Assembly (NCBI GenBank): GCA_958496175.1
Contig: OY292279.1
Coordinates: 8,804,001 to 8,868,000 of the forward strand
Length of the DNA: 64,000 bases
Direction of reading: 5' to 3'
Source of the DNA: Sisyra terminalis
Taxonomy: Eukaryota > Arthropoda > Insecta > Neuroptera > Sisyridae
Shown: piece by piece, positions 22,681 through 34,399 of the stretch
Layout: the number at the start of each line of letters is the position of its first letter
How positions within the stretch are numbered: position 1 is the stretch's first letter
Notes under the pieces: generated by a model
Seen by the model: the letters and a program-made list of their open reading frames with translations, nothing else
The model's database searches: none
What the model was told of the DNA's origin: nothing
Position numbers and translations under genes: made by a program

Positions 22681-23406
22681 ATTGTGCCCCACCCCCTGGG
22701 GCACAATGGGAAATGAGCCTGGGGCGCAATGGGATACTTGTTATTGGCTTAGTTCGCAGATGAAGACACTGTCATCATCGTGTTTAGCCCAGCACATGCC
22801 AAATGTGCCCATTTTTGACAAATACTGCAGGAACACCAGCTTTCATTAGATTTGGAGTATAAATTCTGACAGTTTAAGCAGATTACCTCTGCATCTTCCG
22901 ACCTTTCTTATATATGAACTGTCGGCTAGTTTTCCTTATATATGTACGCACTATCTGCTGATAAAATAAAAATGTCTATCTGAATGGGAAATACAATCTG
23001 AATGGTATATCCTATTCCATCCCACCCATTGTGCCTCAAAGCACCTTTCACCTAAACACGACTATTATGGCAGGATATATTGGTTATATTTGAATTATCA
23101 CTAGGCTTTTAGTAAGTCAACAGTATGTTTTAATAAACATGTCATGTTAATATTCAAACAAAAAATAGAACATAGGATAATTACCTTAGTGTTACTTTGC
23201 AAAAATTAGAATTCGGATACGTTTATTTCGACTTTTGATAAAAATAAAAACAACTGGACTCTTTACTGGCGATAGCCACTTTTTATAATGCAGCACAGTT
23301 AATTGAATATTGAGTATGATTTTTACCCGTTTTTGTCATCTATAATAAGCGCTAATTCCATTTCCGATTCCGCCTCGGTACCCCATTCCGCCCCAGGTTC
23401 CCATAC
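22681..23406. mobile_element. GC-rich-ended inverted-repeat element
   Basis: The left end contains a perfect 11-bp stem, ATTGTGCCCCA and TGGGGCACAAT, with a 5-C loop (22681-22707). Next comes GCCTGGGGCGCAATGGGATAC. The right end near 23378-23406 reads GTACCCCATTCCGCCCCAGG, the inverted counterpart with a few changes. The interior also has ATTGTGCCTCAAAGCACC near 23029. No transposase and no clear target duplication were found. The termini stand out against very AT-rich surroundings. Confidence 0.55.
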
Positions 23407-24825
23407 ATTAAACTTAAACTTCAAAATGCATAATGTTACAATTAATACATACGTAACTTAAAAGAATGGGAAGCAATTTCATAAGTATTTTCATCTAAAA
23501 TTAATCTTTCGAAAATTCTTTCTGGTGTGAATCTTTTGCAACGCAGCTTTTCACTCTCATCAAATATGGCGCGGAAATTCCAAAAATAAAGTTCCACATA
23601 CATTTAGATTGTTTGTTTAATTTTAATTAATATTTCCGTTTGAATTACGTTTGCTAAACTAGTTATAATGAGCGAACCAAGGCGGGAGCAGAAAATTAAA
23701 CAATGGCTGAGATTATACAGATCATATGAATGTATTAATTATTTATAATTTAATAATATGAGAAGTTTGTGATGAATAGCACGAACGACGCAATGATAAA
23801 CTGACTTAACGAGCATGCAAGTAAACTTGCTAATTAGTGTCTATCTCTCCGGCTATTTGATACAGTTCAAGTTTGTCGGGAAAGTTTATCAAGACGATAC
23901 CAAATGCGATAAGTAGTTTTCCCCATTATTATTGTTCCAGCCAAATGTATAATATTTTCCCATTGAAAAGAAATCGATGGAAGCTTGAAAGCTCCTACTT
24001 ATGACATGTCATAGTTAAAATGCAAATATTTGCATTGAAACAAAGTAATGTTTTATCGAATATTTGTTTAGGAAAGTGAGTGCTTCACTCACCCCCACAT
24101 CCAACGGGGTAATATTCACAACTAAATAAATAAAAGGGTTTCCAAAAGGGAATGAAAATGGGGTTTGGTTTCGGTGGGACGACATGAGAGGGAGGTTTTT
24201 GAAAATATACCGCATTTGAATTTACATAGTAATAAATGTGTACATAGAATGGGAGCGTCTACGGATTTAGTCGGGATCTTGGCCTAATTGAATGTGAGGG
24301 GTTGTTACGGGCGGGATGTGGGGGAAATTGGAGAGATGACTTCCTCTGGAGCCTCGTCACATTTGGAAATTACTCGTTAGTCAAATCATTGCTAAGGCCT
24401 ATTTTCATAATATTATCAACCAAACCACCACCACCACACCCATACAGGCGCACAAATTTTCTCACACGCATCTATTTCCATTTCATTTGTATTTGGCGGT
24501 CGCTTTTCATATTATTCCATTTAGAGTATTCTTCGTATTTGTAAAGGTTGGATTTGGTTACAATTTGAAACCTCTTCCAAATGTGGGTTTTATTGAAAGC
24601 CTCTTACATTTGTAAACGTATCGTTTCTCACACACCAATGAAATTTTAATGAATCATAAAATACAAAGTCGACAGAAAATTTTCTTAACCTGAAAAACAT
24701 GCGGTTTTTCATCCCTTAAATTGACGAATAAAATCAATAGTTTGTAAAAGGCTAACCTTAAAAACCACCTGTATGCTACCTCCATACAGATTTATTTATT
24801 TTTTACTTTTCAAATTTTATAAAGC
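23407..24825. other. Unique DNA, no gene seen
   Basis: Mixed-complexity DNA with a CCACCACCACCACACCC patch near 24425. No motif-bearing frame was recognised. Confidence 0.4.
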
Positions 24826-25103
24826 ACGATCAGATATCGGAGGAAAAACCTATCCACTCGGGAGTACCTTAAGGATCAGTATTGGGTCCAATTCTCTTCA
24901 ATCTCTATGTTGCGAACTTTCTGTCACTAGACCTCTATGTAACGTCAATGTACGCGGATGACATTGCCATCCTCAACCTAGACAATGATCTTCAAAGGAC
25001 TGTTAAGAAAATCTAGTAGTTTATCAACCACCTATCTTCCTGGTTCGGTAGATGGAAAATTCTTATAAATCCATCTAAAACCGTCGCCAAAATTTTCTCT
25101 CTA
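24826..25103 (+). pseudogene. Jockey-like copy C: catalytic palm fragment
   Basis: The plus strand encodes KPTHSGVP, a stop where Q is expected, then GSVLGPILFNLYVANF and the catalytic SMYADDIAILNLDNDLQ. Another stop follows at about 25017. It is nearly the same family as copy B. It is 5' truncated at about 24826 and interrupted at about 25103, just after the residues FSLK. The rest resumes at 25520. Both active-site Asp residues of YADD are intact, but the stops make it inactive. Confidence 0.88.
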
Positions 25104-25519
25104 AAACTTTTTTTTTGCGAAAGATTATTCCTAAATTTAATATATTTTTTTAAAATGTTGACATTTTTGGTTTGGTATGCTAAACGTGAAGCCACAACTG
25201 TAAATGCACTTATTCTACTGTTAAATTTTATAACGAATATTATTTTTTTTCAACTGAAGTCCAAGCAAAATGTATTACAGTACAATTTGGATGTTAGTGC
25301 ATAGAAACATATCCCAAAAAAATTCCTTTTAATTCTATTCCAATGGCAGTTATGTTTGTTTTTGTATGACTAATTAGACTTTCATTACTTCATTGTTAAA
25401 ACAGTAAAAACGTTAAAGTTATAGGATTAGCATTGACATCAAATGCTTAACGTTACTAGATTTAAATCATGAAAATGTTCCACTACTGTTTAATTGACAA
25501 CAATTAATATTGTTTACGA
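25104..25519. mobile_element. Unclassified 416-bp insertion splitting Jockey-like copy C
   Basis: This sequence is absent from the matching place in copy B (near 14555), so it is an insertion. It is AT-rich. Its words ATTACTTCATTGTTAAAACA and AAAGTTATAGGATT resemble the interior of the element at 47880-49018 (near 48335). No terminal repeats or duplication could be fixed because the junction is T-rich. Confidence 0.6.
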
Positions 25520-26310
25520 CGATTTTTCAACCAATTGGAGCTTATCGTGCTGGATCCCATGGAAATTTCGTGGAGTAAGAAAAAAGACCTGTTAAATATT
25601 TGGGCATACTTTTGGACTCAAAATTAACCTGGCAAAGCCACATCTCAAGTAAAAGCAGAGAAGCCAAAACTCGACTCATCCAACTTTACCCACTTATCAA
25701 CAGAAGGTCTCGTCTAAGTATGGAATGTTCAAGGATGATATACAAATCAGTCATTAGATCAGTTCTCATATTCTTGGGCAGTTTGGCTTCCATCCTCAAA
25801 GAAAAATCACAATGACCTACAGGTGTTTCAAAAACAAGTCTTGAGAATCATCACTAAAGCTCCATGGTATGTGAGAAACAACCAAATTTATCACAAAATT
25901 AACGTTTTATACATAAAAGTCTTTCTTATCGAACTCACAAGGAATTTCCTAAACGGCCTGGAAAATTGTCCCAGTGCAGTAAAACTAGGCTTGGGGAAAA
26001 CTTTAAATAAAAGAAGGCTGAAGCGGAAGCTCCCTCAAGAGCTCCAAGAAATAGCAGTTGCTTGACCACAAGGTCAAGAATAATCAACCAATAAAAAAAA
26101 TAAAAAAGACAGGGGAATGAAGTTCAACTCCTCCAGCTACTTAAACGATGCTAAAGATCATTTGCCTGTTATCACCACCATGATATAGTAGCAAATTGCT
26201 GAACTGGTGAAAATTACATAATAGTCACCAAAAAAAAGTTTTGGGAATTTATTATTTCGATATAAGATGGCCAAAATATTGAAGATTTTAAGAAGAATCA
26301 GTGTACCTAC
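25520..26310 (+). pseudogene. Jockey-like copy C: thumb, C-terminus and 3' end
   Basis: The plus strand continues copy C. It encodes FFNQLELIVLDPMEISWSKK, then KYLGILLDSKLTWQSHISSK, RRSRLSMECSRMIYKSVIRS and, after a frameshift, VLRIITKAPWYVRNNQIYHK and LTRNFLNGLENCPSAVKLGL. The basic tail and a 3' untranslated region shared with copies A and B follow, including CACCACCATGATATAG and TTTTGGGAATTTATTATTTC. The family's 3' end is placed at about 26310. This copy gives the undivided version of the 3' region used to place the Tc1-type insertion in copy A. Confidence 0.88.
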
Positions 26311-26700
26311 TACAATACCGACTACTATAGCGAATACCAAAGAGGCGGTTTTTAATTTTTGTTTGTTTTTCAACAATCAAACTTTTTAAAATCCAACTTT
26401 TATTTACCAATGATTGTGATCTGGAGCAATTATTTATTATATTTTTTATTATCAATTAAATATACAATTTTCCAAACTAACTTTTTTTTGGTATTAAGAA
26501 CAATTTGAAACCCAATTATTGTTCTTGAAAATAAATAAGATATTCTTATTTCCTTCCACGTTTTCTACCTGTTTCCAACAATTTTGTATGTACAACGTCC
26601 AAATGTGCAAAATCGAATTGCTGTTTAGTCATGATAATCATAATAAAGGTCATATTTTTTTTCGTTTTACATTGTATTTTCCAATATAAATGAATATTTA
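26311..26700 (-). mobile_element. Fragment of Helitron-like repeat X
   Basis: The reverse complement matches about 60670-61090, for example CCAAATGTGCAAAATCGAAT, CTACCTGTTTCCAACAATTT and AACAATCAAACTTTTTAAAA. The 5' and 3' parts of that element are missing. A CTAG followed by T at 26712-26716, after GGGGGGTCAG, resembles a Helitron 3' end on the plus strand, but no hairpin precedes it. Confidence 0.65.
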
Positions 26701-26716
26701 TGGGGGGTCAGCTAGT

Positions 26717-27573
26717 CGTATATACCATGTGTATATCCTCTTATCTTCTTTAGTTTAATATAATTTTTCTTATAATCAAGTAAAATATTCTCATTTATCT
26801 TCCATATTACATTTGCCGACATTTTTACTACAAGCGTTTCCGGTTATCTTATGCAATCCTCGGCATAATTCGTTTTGGAGAAATCCAAATTTCTTCGAAC
26901 ATCTAATGCAGCAGCGTTTCGCAAAAACGAAATACGACCCATTCGAGCTTTATCTCGTTAAAACACAACTGGAAATTCAGCTCGTACAAAGAAAGCGCAT
27001 TTTATTTGCGCTTGTATGCACTTGTATTTAACGTCTCGTGAAATAATTAGAAAATATAGCGATAAAACGACGAAATGCAAATATCTGGAACTCTAGACGA
27101 CATACACTTACTTGAACAAATTATACAATACTGCATTGTTGCAAATTTGAATTGCACGACGAGGAATCGCCGAGTAAGATGAAATTGGAGAAAAAAGCTC
27201 TCAATAGGGAAACACGAAAGTGTTCTATGTTTTCTTGTCGAAACGCCAGAGATGCTAATGAGACGATGGGATGGTAATTAATGTTGAAACATTGTCGAAT
27301 GTTTTCTTGAGGATAATTTGAACATTTTTTTCTTGTTACAAAAAAATTAATGCCTTCAAAGCTTTGTCCAGGATATTTAAGTTTTTTTTGACTTCCTCTA
27401 AATTACAGTTCCTTCTTCATAGTTACTCCATAAGTTCGTTTAAAAAAACCCCCACTTTTTCACCAAAATTTCTTGTTCGGTCAAATCTCAGAACTGAATT
27501 TGTAGTACTAGTTGGAGAGAATCAGGGACCAGGACAAAGGACAAAATATGCTTATAACTCTTCTTCTAACCTT
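26717..27573. other. Unique DNA, no gene seen
   Basis: A moderately complex stretch, GC-richer near 26860-27250, without a recognised coding motif or repeat. Confidence 0.4.
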
Positions 27574-27777
27574 CTAAAATTCACTCCTGGATAAAGGCCT
27601 ATATATTATTCTCCCTTCTTCTGAATTTTGGGTTGCTTGAACCCAATTCTTGCCAGCCTGTATCACCAGATTGTTTATCCATCTAAGTGGTAACGTTCCT
27701 CTTACTCTATTCCTATGTCCATCGACGGTTCGTGCAACCGATACCATGCAACCGATATTACCTAAACAAATCGTCAT
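27574..27777 (-). pseudogene. Non-LTR ORF2 C-terminal fragment of another family
   Basis: The minus strand is open and encodes RGTLPLRWINNLVIQAGKNW followed by VQATQNSEEGR. It resembles the conserved tail RGRP..RW.DD....AG.NWMQ.AQ.R..W of endonuclease-reverse transcriptases of RTE/CR1-like elements. No upstream reverse transcriptase was seen. The fragment is short, and the key RGRP is altered to RGTL. It is a decayed piece of a retroelement distinct from the Jockey-like copies. Confidence 0.6.
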
Positions 27778-27989
27778 TTTTTAGAGGCTATCTTTTATAC
27801 TATGTACTTTGGTTCGGTATTATATATATTTATTCTTGATTTTGTCGTCCAATGACAAGCCTAGCTTTTTCCTCTATGCTTTTCTATATTTAGTTTGGTA
27901 CTTAAAACATGATTTTTAAAACAAAGATGACAAATATGCAACCTTAACTTTTTAAACTCGATATTTCGTACTTTTGAATCTCAAAACCT

Positions 27990-28530
27990 GTTGGCCATAT
28001 TTTTTTTTTTTATTTAAAAATTTTGTTTTTGCACCATCTGCTTCTTGGCAATAATTGTAATATGTCACACTTACAACACTCGTGGAGTAGTTGTGTCCAA
28101 TGACACAATTAACATAATTATATATATTACAAATATAATTATAGTATAGACAGTATTCTTAAAAAAAATAAAACTAACAACTAATATCACTAAAATTTGT
28201 CTGTCAGATCAAATATCGACATTCTTTTGATACGTTTAACATCCGCACTGTTATCAAGCAAATTCAAGGCAAATTCAAGGTGGTTTGGATGATCACTAAG
28301 TCTAGTTTGATAGACCCGCGCTCTCCAATTGATCACATCTTTCACATGTTCCACCTGTAGGTTGTCGTGGATTTTTATACTATTTATGTACCATGGTGCA
28401 CCGATTATTGTTCGCAGAACTTTGGATTGAAATCTTTGTATTATTTCCACGTTTGAGTTGGATACTGTGCCTCAAAGTTCCACTCGATAGTTCCAAATTG
28501 GTTTTATTATTGATTGAATAAAATATAAAT
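27990..28530 (-). pseudogene. Jockey-like ORF2 C-terminus and 3' end (copy F)
   Basis: The minus strand encodes SIIKPIWNYRVEL, a TGA where W is expected, then GTVSNSNVEIIQRFQSKVLR, TIIGAPWYINSIKIHDNLQV and HPNHLEFALNLLDNS, ending FDLTDKF. This is the C-terminal region of a Jockey-like ORF2 from just after the reverse transcriptase thumb. The 3' untranslated region runs to an A-rich tail at about 28010 (T-rich on the plus strand). A second 3' end of the same family lies at 31310-31560. It is 5' truncated near 28530. Confidence 0.88.
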
Positions 28531-28559
28531 AAATTACATTAAGTTGAATCAAAAAAATG

Positions 28560-28850
28560 ACTATTTAAGATAAATCTTAAATATTATTTGGAATGACAAA
28601 AAAAATATTCTGAAATTTTGATCCTTTAATATTGAAATTCTTAACAAAATAAGTCCTGATTATTTTCGCCAAATAATTCGAAAACCAATTTCAAACTTTA
28701 CCGAAACTAATATCTAGAACGATGAATCCAAAATCATAAGCTAATTGCAAGTAACTTGATAATCACTAAATCACTAAATCGATAAAATATTTTCCAATTA
28801 CCCGATAAATAAGATAAACTTAGTGTTGGAAGAATTTGAAGTTATTTTTA
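28560..28850. repeat. Dispersed repeat R, copy 2
   Basis: Matches 13401-13690 in the same direction (AAGATAAATCTTAAATATTA, then ATTATTTTCGCCAAATAATT). No coding or terminal structure was seen. Confidence 0.7.
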
Positions 28851-28864
28851 TAGCATATTGAAAG

Positions 28865-29125
28865 TATTTTTAATAATTAATTAACTTTTCAATGATATAT
28901 AACTCGCCTGTCTAAAGTTAAATTTTTTTGTTTGATCCCTAGGGAATACCTTTTTTTATTATTTTTAAGAAATAATAAGTAGCTTAATGTAAGTGGATAA
29001 TTATGTTGTATCTTAATATCAAATTTAATTAAATTCAGTTGTTCCGTTCTTTAGCTAAATCGGGACACACAGACAGACAGACAAACAAAAATTTCAAAAA
29101 TGTCAAATTTTGTATAAGAGCCTTT
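28865..29125 (-). mobile_element. Helitron fragment
   Basis: The reverse complement of this stretch matches the interior of the Helitron at 31717-33258, near 31935-32130. Shared words include CTAAAGAACGGAACAAC and GGAGTTATATATCAATGG-like sequence. It also contains ACACACAGACAGACAGACAA, a run common in arthropod repeats. Its ends are not visible. Confidence 0.65.
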
Positions 29126-29141
29126 TGAAACAAATATTGAC

Positions 29142-29948
29142 TAGGGTGATTTTTTTTTATGACTTTTTTTTATTTTTGGTTCCATCGTGAAATTTTGTTG
29201 GAAATACCAAAAAAAAAACCCCTGAAAGTTTGAGCCCTTAATATTAATTTTCAGTCCTCGACCAAGATATGTAAAGATTTCCCAATGAAAATACACGGAA
29301 ACTCTGATTTTTTATTTTTAAATTTCTTTATCTCAGCGCCATTTCATGGGATCGCTTTTACCGAAGATGGTTTTTTCTCAGAATTAAACGCTCTACAAAA
29401 GTGCCCATTGCGACAAAGTCGTAACTCACACCGGTGAGGTAGTACGGGCCACTGAACCTGATTTTTCCATAAAATTCGCGTTTTTTTTGCATTTATCTCG
29501 TAAATAACAAGAGCGACGGAAAAATTATAAATGAAAAACTAGTAGAGAATTTGATTTCCTACAAAAAAGTTCCTGTAGACCAAATTGCGAAGATCAATAT
29601 TAAACGAGATATTAAGCCTTGAATTTTATAGAAAAATCAGGTTCAGTGGCTCGTACTACCTCACCGGTGTGAGTTACGACTTTGTCGCAATGGGCACTTT
29701 TGTAGAGCGTGTAATTCTGAGAAAATCCATCTTCGGTAAAAGCGATCCCATGAAATGCCGCTAAGATATAGAAATTTAAAAATTAAAAATCAGAATTTGT
29801 GTATTTTTAATGGGAAATCTTTACACGTCTTGGTCGAGGACTTAAAATTAATATTAAGGGCTCAAACTTTCAGGCAATTTTTTTTTTTTGGTATTTCCAA
29901 CAAAATTTCACAATGGGACCAAAAAAAGTCAAAAAAAAAATCACCCAA
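29142..29948 (+). mobile_element. Long palindromic transposon Pal-A, copy 2
   Basis: An 807-bp copy closely matching 1174-1919 and in the same orientation, since its loop reads the same way. The flanks ATATTGAC (29134-29141) and ATATTTAC (29949-29956) match at 7 of 8 positions. Extra T-rich bases follow the left terminus. The right arm keeps the 37-base part missing from copy 1. CTCTACAAAA begins at 29391, 249 bp from the end. Confidence 0.92.
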
Positions 29949-29956
29949 ATATTTAC

Positions 29957-31309
29957 CCTAAAATTGGGTTCAAAATCGAAATGTACAGACAGACGTAAGA
30001 ATTTTATAGATTAGCATAGATGTACTTTTAAAAATTTAGTTACCCATAAAAGCTTTTCCACCGATTGCTAACAAAATGAAAATTAAAGAAAATAACTTTC
30101 ACCAGAAAGTAGCGACAATGTAATTGTTAAACTTTCATTAAAACTCCGTACAATTTTGGGTGTTTCGAGGTCAAAACGATGACGTGAAATATTCTAGTTG
30201 CCTTTATTGCGTTAATACCATTGGAGTTTACATCATGTGGGTCTGTTTTACTTCAATTATAATAATCAGTGAAATGATATCAAACAAATCCCATTCGAGC
30301 CGTATACAAATGCCTACCGAATCCCTTTGTTTTCCTTTATTAGATACAAAGTAATTGTGAAACCTATTGTTTGCATGTAGCCTCCCCCATAACTACGTCC
30401 CACTCTTTCGTATCTCTTAAAATATTAACCACCGTTTCATCCCCTGGTAAATGTTACCTATAGGGTAATCAAACCCTCATTGACGCACTCGCACATTTCA
30501 TATCTCACCCGACTGTTGTAACCCTTGCCAAAACCGCAAACATTTCACTTATTATTGTTACTGTTATTGTTATTTGGTGTGTATAGTTTCGACAGAATAT
30601 CAAACATGGATTATAAACGTTAATGTTATGACTGTCACCTCAACCCCTGAAAAATACGACGGGAGATCTAAGATCCCACCACGTATCAGGCAAGCTGAGA
30701 CGATGGCGTTATTAGATCATCAAAAAAACAAACATCCAAGTTAAGCTAATAATAATGTGGTATGGCATCGTTTGCATTTTATAGATTTTTTAAACAACCG
30801 ACTTTTAACATAATTAAATTTTTCCTCTTTCTCCTTAAAGTATCTATAATTTTTCTTCACTCACGATTTACGAATAAGAAAATAGGTATTTAATTACTAC
30901 CAAAAATGGTTGGTAAATAATTGAGGTATCACCTGTGCTTGTCTTCACTATAAATTTAATTTTCTCATTTCAATTTTCTTTGATTTCATTCATTTAATTT
31001 CGCGTGCCATGTTATCAATTTGTAAATAACTTTCATCTAAAAGCAAACACATGAGTTGCAAAATTTGAAACCGGGAGAATTATAATCATTTTCCTGAAAT
31101 TGTATCTTGTAAATTAATTTATAGATTAAATGTGTAGCGTATAATATGGTAGAGGGAAAAATTAAACTAAGTTTTAATGCCACAAGTATCTAAAAGCAAG
31201 TCATGTGGAAAAAAGTATCTTTAGTTATAATAGAGTACGTTGTTGGAGGAAAAACAAGAAAACACACTTTTAAATGTACAAAAAATAAGTCCAATTTTAT
31301 TGATTTTTT
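29957..31309. other. Unique DNA with a 38-codon open frame
   Basis: Mostly unremarkable. A plus-strand frame at 30628-30744 starts at ATG and encodes MTVTSTPEKYDGRSKIPPRI followed by RQAETMALLDHQKNKHPS. It is hydrophilic, lies in GC-richer sequence than its surroundings and has no known motif. Chance cannot be excluded at this length. Confidence 0.35.
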
Positions 31310-31560
31310 TTAAGGGAATAAAATATTTTTTTTTGTTTACAAATTTTGTTTTTGTACCATCTGCGTCATGCCAATAATTGCAATATATCACACTTACAAT
31401 ACTCGTGGGTTAGTTGTGTCCAATGACACAATTAACATTAAAAATTATACTTAAACAACATTAATAATATTCTTAATATAATTGTAGTATTAATAGTTAA
31501 TTTCAATACTTAAAATTTGCTAATTTATCTCTTCGGTTCCCAGGCAATAGGTATGGGTGC
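31310..31560 (-). mobile_element. Jockey-like 3' end, second copy of family F
   Basis: Matches the 3' untranslated region of the element at 27990-28530, with TGTGTCCAATGACACAATTA and AATATATCACACTTACAATA. It ends in the same T-rich tail near 31320. Only the last coding residues, if any, remain near 31540. Confidence 0.75.
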
Positions 31561-31675
31561 AGAACAGGGATGCCCAATTATAAATTCCAATAATTTAATA
31601 ATCGTGTTTTAAATTAATAATTGTACTCTTCACATTTTCAGAACAATGGGAAAACTCTATGCTGGAGAATTTCGA

Positions 31676-31716
31676 CGATATATAAAATAAATTGTGGTCC
31701 AATTTATGTAGTATAA
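31676..31716. repeat. Hairpin element H, left arm (split by Helitron)
   Basis: ATTGTGGTCCAATTTATGTA matches the left arm of the undivided hairpin element at 53811-54116. The sequence breaks at 31716 and resumes at 33259. Confidence 0.82.
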
Positions 31717-33258
31717 TCTATCTATTATTATAAAGAAGAAAGATTTGATTGTTTGTTTGCTTTGAATAGGCTACGAAACTACTTGACCGATTTGAAAAAT
31801 TCTTTCACTGTTGGGAAGCTACACTATTTCCGGTAAACATAGGCATATTAAATTTTCAAAAAAAAATGGAATCTATTCTAAAACTACAATAATGTGTGAA
31901 AACAATTACTAAAAAACTTTCTTACATCGCGTGCGCTGGTGATTTAACTAAAGAACGGAACAACCGAATTTAATGAAACTTTATATTAAGATACAACACA
32001 ATTACCCACACATGTTAGGCTACTGTCATTCCTTAAAAATAATAAGGGAATGTACTCGCTTACGCAAAAACTGAGGAATGAAAAAAAATTACTTTAGATA
32101 GGGGAGTTATATATCAATGGAAAGTTATTTAAAAGTTAAAAAATGATCTGTATTAATATTCTAAGTTGAACTAATAAAAAGCACAGTAATTTAATTTAAA
32201 GTACAAAAAATTGCCATTTTGAAATTTAAATGTTTTCATAGATTATAATCTGACAGTAAATTTTTTTGTTTGTAAAATTGTTGTAAATATATCCTTGGAA
32301 TTGCTCAGTTAGGAAATATTAACGAAAAAAATGTAATAGTAATAATAATAAAAGTAATAAAGCTTAAAGTTAATACGTTTTTAAAACCATGTATTTATAT
32401 GCCCCCTCTGCCAGATGAAATTTTAATATTCGGTGTATTCCTTATAGGAAGTAGGCATGTGATAAGATTTTTTTTTGAAAATTCCTACCCTAACAGACAA
32501 GGGCGGTTTCAGGATTTTTTTCTTGGGGGGGCACAATATCTTTTATTTGCACGTGCGTGAAAGGGATCACGAATAAAGTTCGCAATTCCAGCCAGAAATT
32601 ATCATAATGATAAATAATAAATAATCATATCATCATAATGATAAAAGAAATTTAAAATCCTCTTCCAGAGCAAAAGGCATACGCCAAATCGTGTATGGTG
32701 AAGTCTGGACTATCCAATATGGTTTAATTATATATTTGAAATTCAGATACTTCAACAATAAGTTTAAAGATTCTTAATGATTATACATGATTAAGGAAGA
32801 ACTGGATTTCGTGCAATTGCACAAATTTTAATTTCGCGGTTGTGTTGTACAGTGCAAAAGTATAATAGTTTTTGGAAAAAGGTTCATTCGGGAATCGAAA
32901 CAGTGAGATGGAGTTATTTTGACGCGAGTATTTTGATAAATTTCGACTTTTTTTAGTCATAATTAAGACCGACTTTATTGAACTTGGCGAGATTTTTTAT
33001 TTATATATAGATGCTGCTTGATTTACGGTAGGTATACCTACCATAGGTATACGGAATAGACCATAACCTTTTAGATATTTATAAATTTTTTTTGAAAATT
33101 AATTGATCATTACATAGAACTATTTTATTCTTTGCAACAGTTTATTAAATGTGTCTTTTTCAAGAGTGTGAAGTGTTTTTAAGCAGGATTATATTTTTCG
33201 TAAAAGAAATAAGAAAATTAAAATACGTTACGCAGACGAAGTCGCGGGGATCAGCTAG
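31717..33258 (+). mobile_element. Helitron, non-autonomous, 1542 bp
   Basis: The element starts with TC (TCTATCTATTATTATAAAG) and ends with CTAG at 33255-33258. A small hairpin, CGCAGACGAAGTCGCG, lies about 10 bases upstream. It sits between A (31716) and T (33259), the standard Helitron target. The ends are independently confirmed because the flanks join into hairpin element H, present undivided at 53.8 kb. The 5' region (AAACTACTTGACCGATTTGA, then CACTGTTGGGAAGCTACACT) looks like other insect Helitrons. No Rep or helicase coding was seen. A perfect palindrome, GTAGGTATACCTAC, lies at about 33027-33040. Confidence 0.9.
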
Positions 33259-33535
33259 TAACCAATATAATATAAAAAAACATACCTTAAACATAAATTT
33301 GAACAGAAGTTCAAACAGAAATACTGGTGACGCATTGCTCAGATACGTATTTCGATTGCCAAGCAGTCTTCCTCAGTAGTCATTAAGTAGTTTGACTGCT
33401 TTGTCGTGATTCACATCATGTTTCATCACAAACACATTTGTATGAACTTCTAATCAAATTTATGCTATTATAATATATATTATTATACTAAACTATACTA
33501 CATAAATTGGACCACAATATATTGTATATGTATTG
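33259..33535. repeat. Hairpin element H, core and right arm
   Basis: Continues the element begun at 31676. It contains AACATAAATTTGAACAGAAG, a core with ACGTATTTCGATTGCC and CAGTCTTCCTCAG, and the right arm ACATAAATTGGACCACAATA. The core resembles the one in the 53811 copy but reads through a longer 3' part. Confidence 0.78.
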
Positions 33536-34399
33536 TATAAACCGTATAACTGTTCAAAGTTAGCGGAAAAATCTTATTTGACTGTTTGATGTTGTTAAGA
33601 TTAGAATTGATTCAAAAAGACATGAAATTGATAGATATTTAAAGAAGGATGTTCTACTAATTTTTGTTGGCCTTTTTTGGTCAAGTGCGTTGACAAACGT
33701 AGGACCAGCGTGGACAACGATGTGATTTATGGGCTCAATAGAAAAATAAATTTAAGATATTTCACTCACGTCGTAAGTTAACTTCTCTATATTCGCTGAT
33801 CCGTTAAAACGATGACTTATAGAGCAGAATGAATGAAGCACGAGGATAAAATGTAATGCACGCGTTGTTGCTGTCTTCGTTGCTCACCAATTACGCGGAA
33901 CGTATATGTGTACGAGTAATACATATATGTTATGTACACATTGGCTTATGGCATAGAGAGCTTTGGCGGTTTTCCGCGGTTCGGTTGGCGATCGTGATGG
34001 CTCAGAAAATATTGATGAGACATAGATGGAACGTCTTGTTTCCGGTTGGTGTTGGCGTCGTTTTGAGACCGTGCGATTCCACCGGAACAGATTTTAGTGG
34101 CACCGGAGCTTTTTCATTTATCCGAGCTTGATTTTATCGTTTCGTCTTTCGGTTAACGGGATGAACGAGCGCACAGTACGCTTTGGATAAATGAGGAATG
34201 GGACCATCGGGAATGCGAGATGAGATGCTGGATCAAAAAGTATTTTCCTCGTTTCATGGAATATTGAATAATTACTTCTTTTTGAACGATCAAGGTTTAT
34301 GGGTGTCATTAAATATGGTTCAAATTTAACATTGTAAAATTTACAGAAAAAGCTACTACACCTTCAACTTTCATCAATATTGAGAAGAAATTTAATTTA
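33536..34399. other. Unique DNA with a CpG-rich, GC-richer patch
   Basis: Around 33850-34180 the DNA is clearly GC-richer, with many CpG pairs (GGTTTTCCGCGGTTCGGTTG, then GGCGTCGTTTTGAGACCGTG). An open frame of 91 codons on the plus strand has no recognised motif and can be explained by composition. The patch could be a promoter or first exon of a host gene. Nothing in it proves this. Confidence 0.35.

Noticed and set aside
29041..29095. ACAGACAGACAGACAAAC run as a microsatellite of interest
   Set aside because: It is a common short run inside a Helitron-like fragment and not an independent array.
33856..34131. 91-codon plus-strand frame in the CpG-rich patch as a protein gene
   Set aside because: No domain, signal pattern or homology was recognised. 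Higher GC content lowers stop-codon frequency and explains the open frame.
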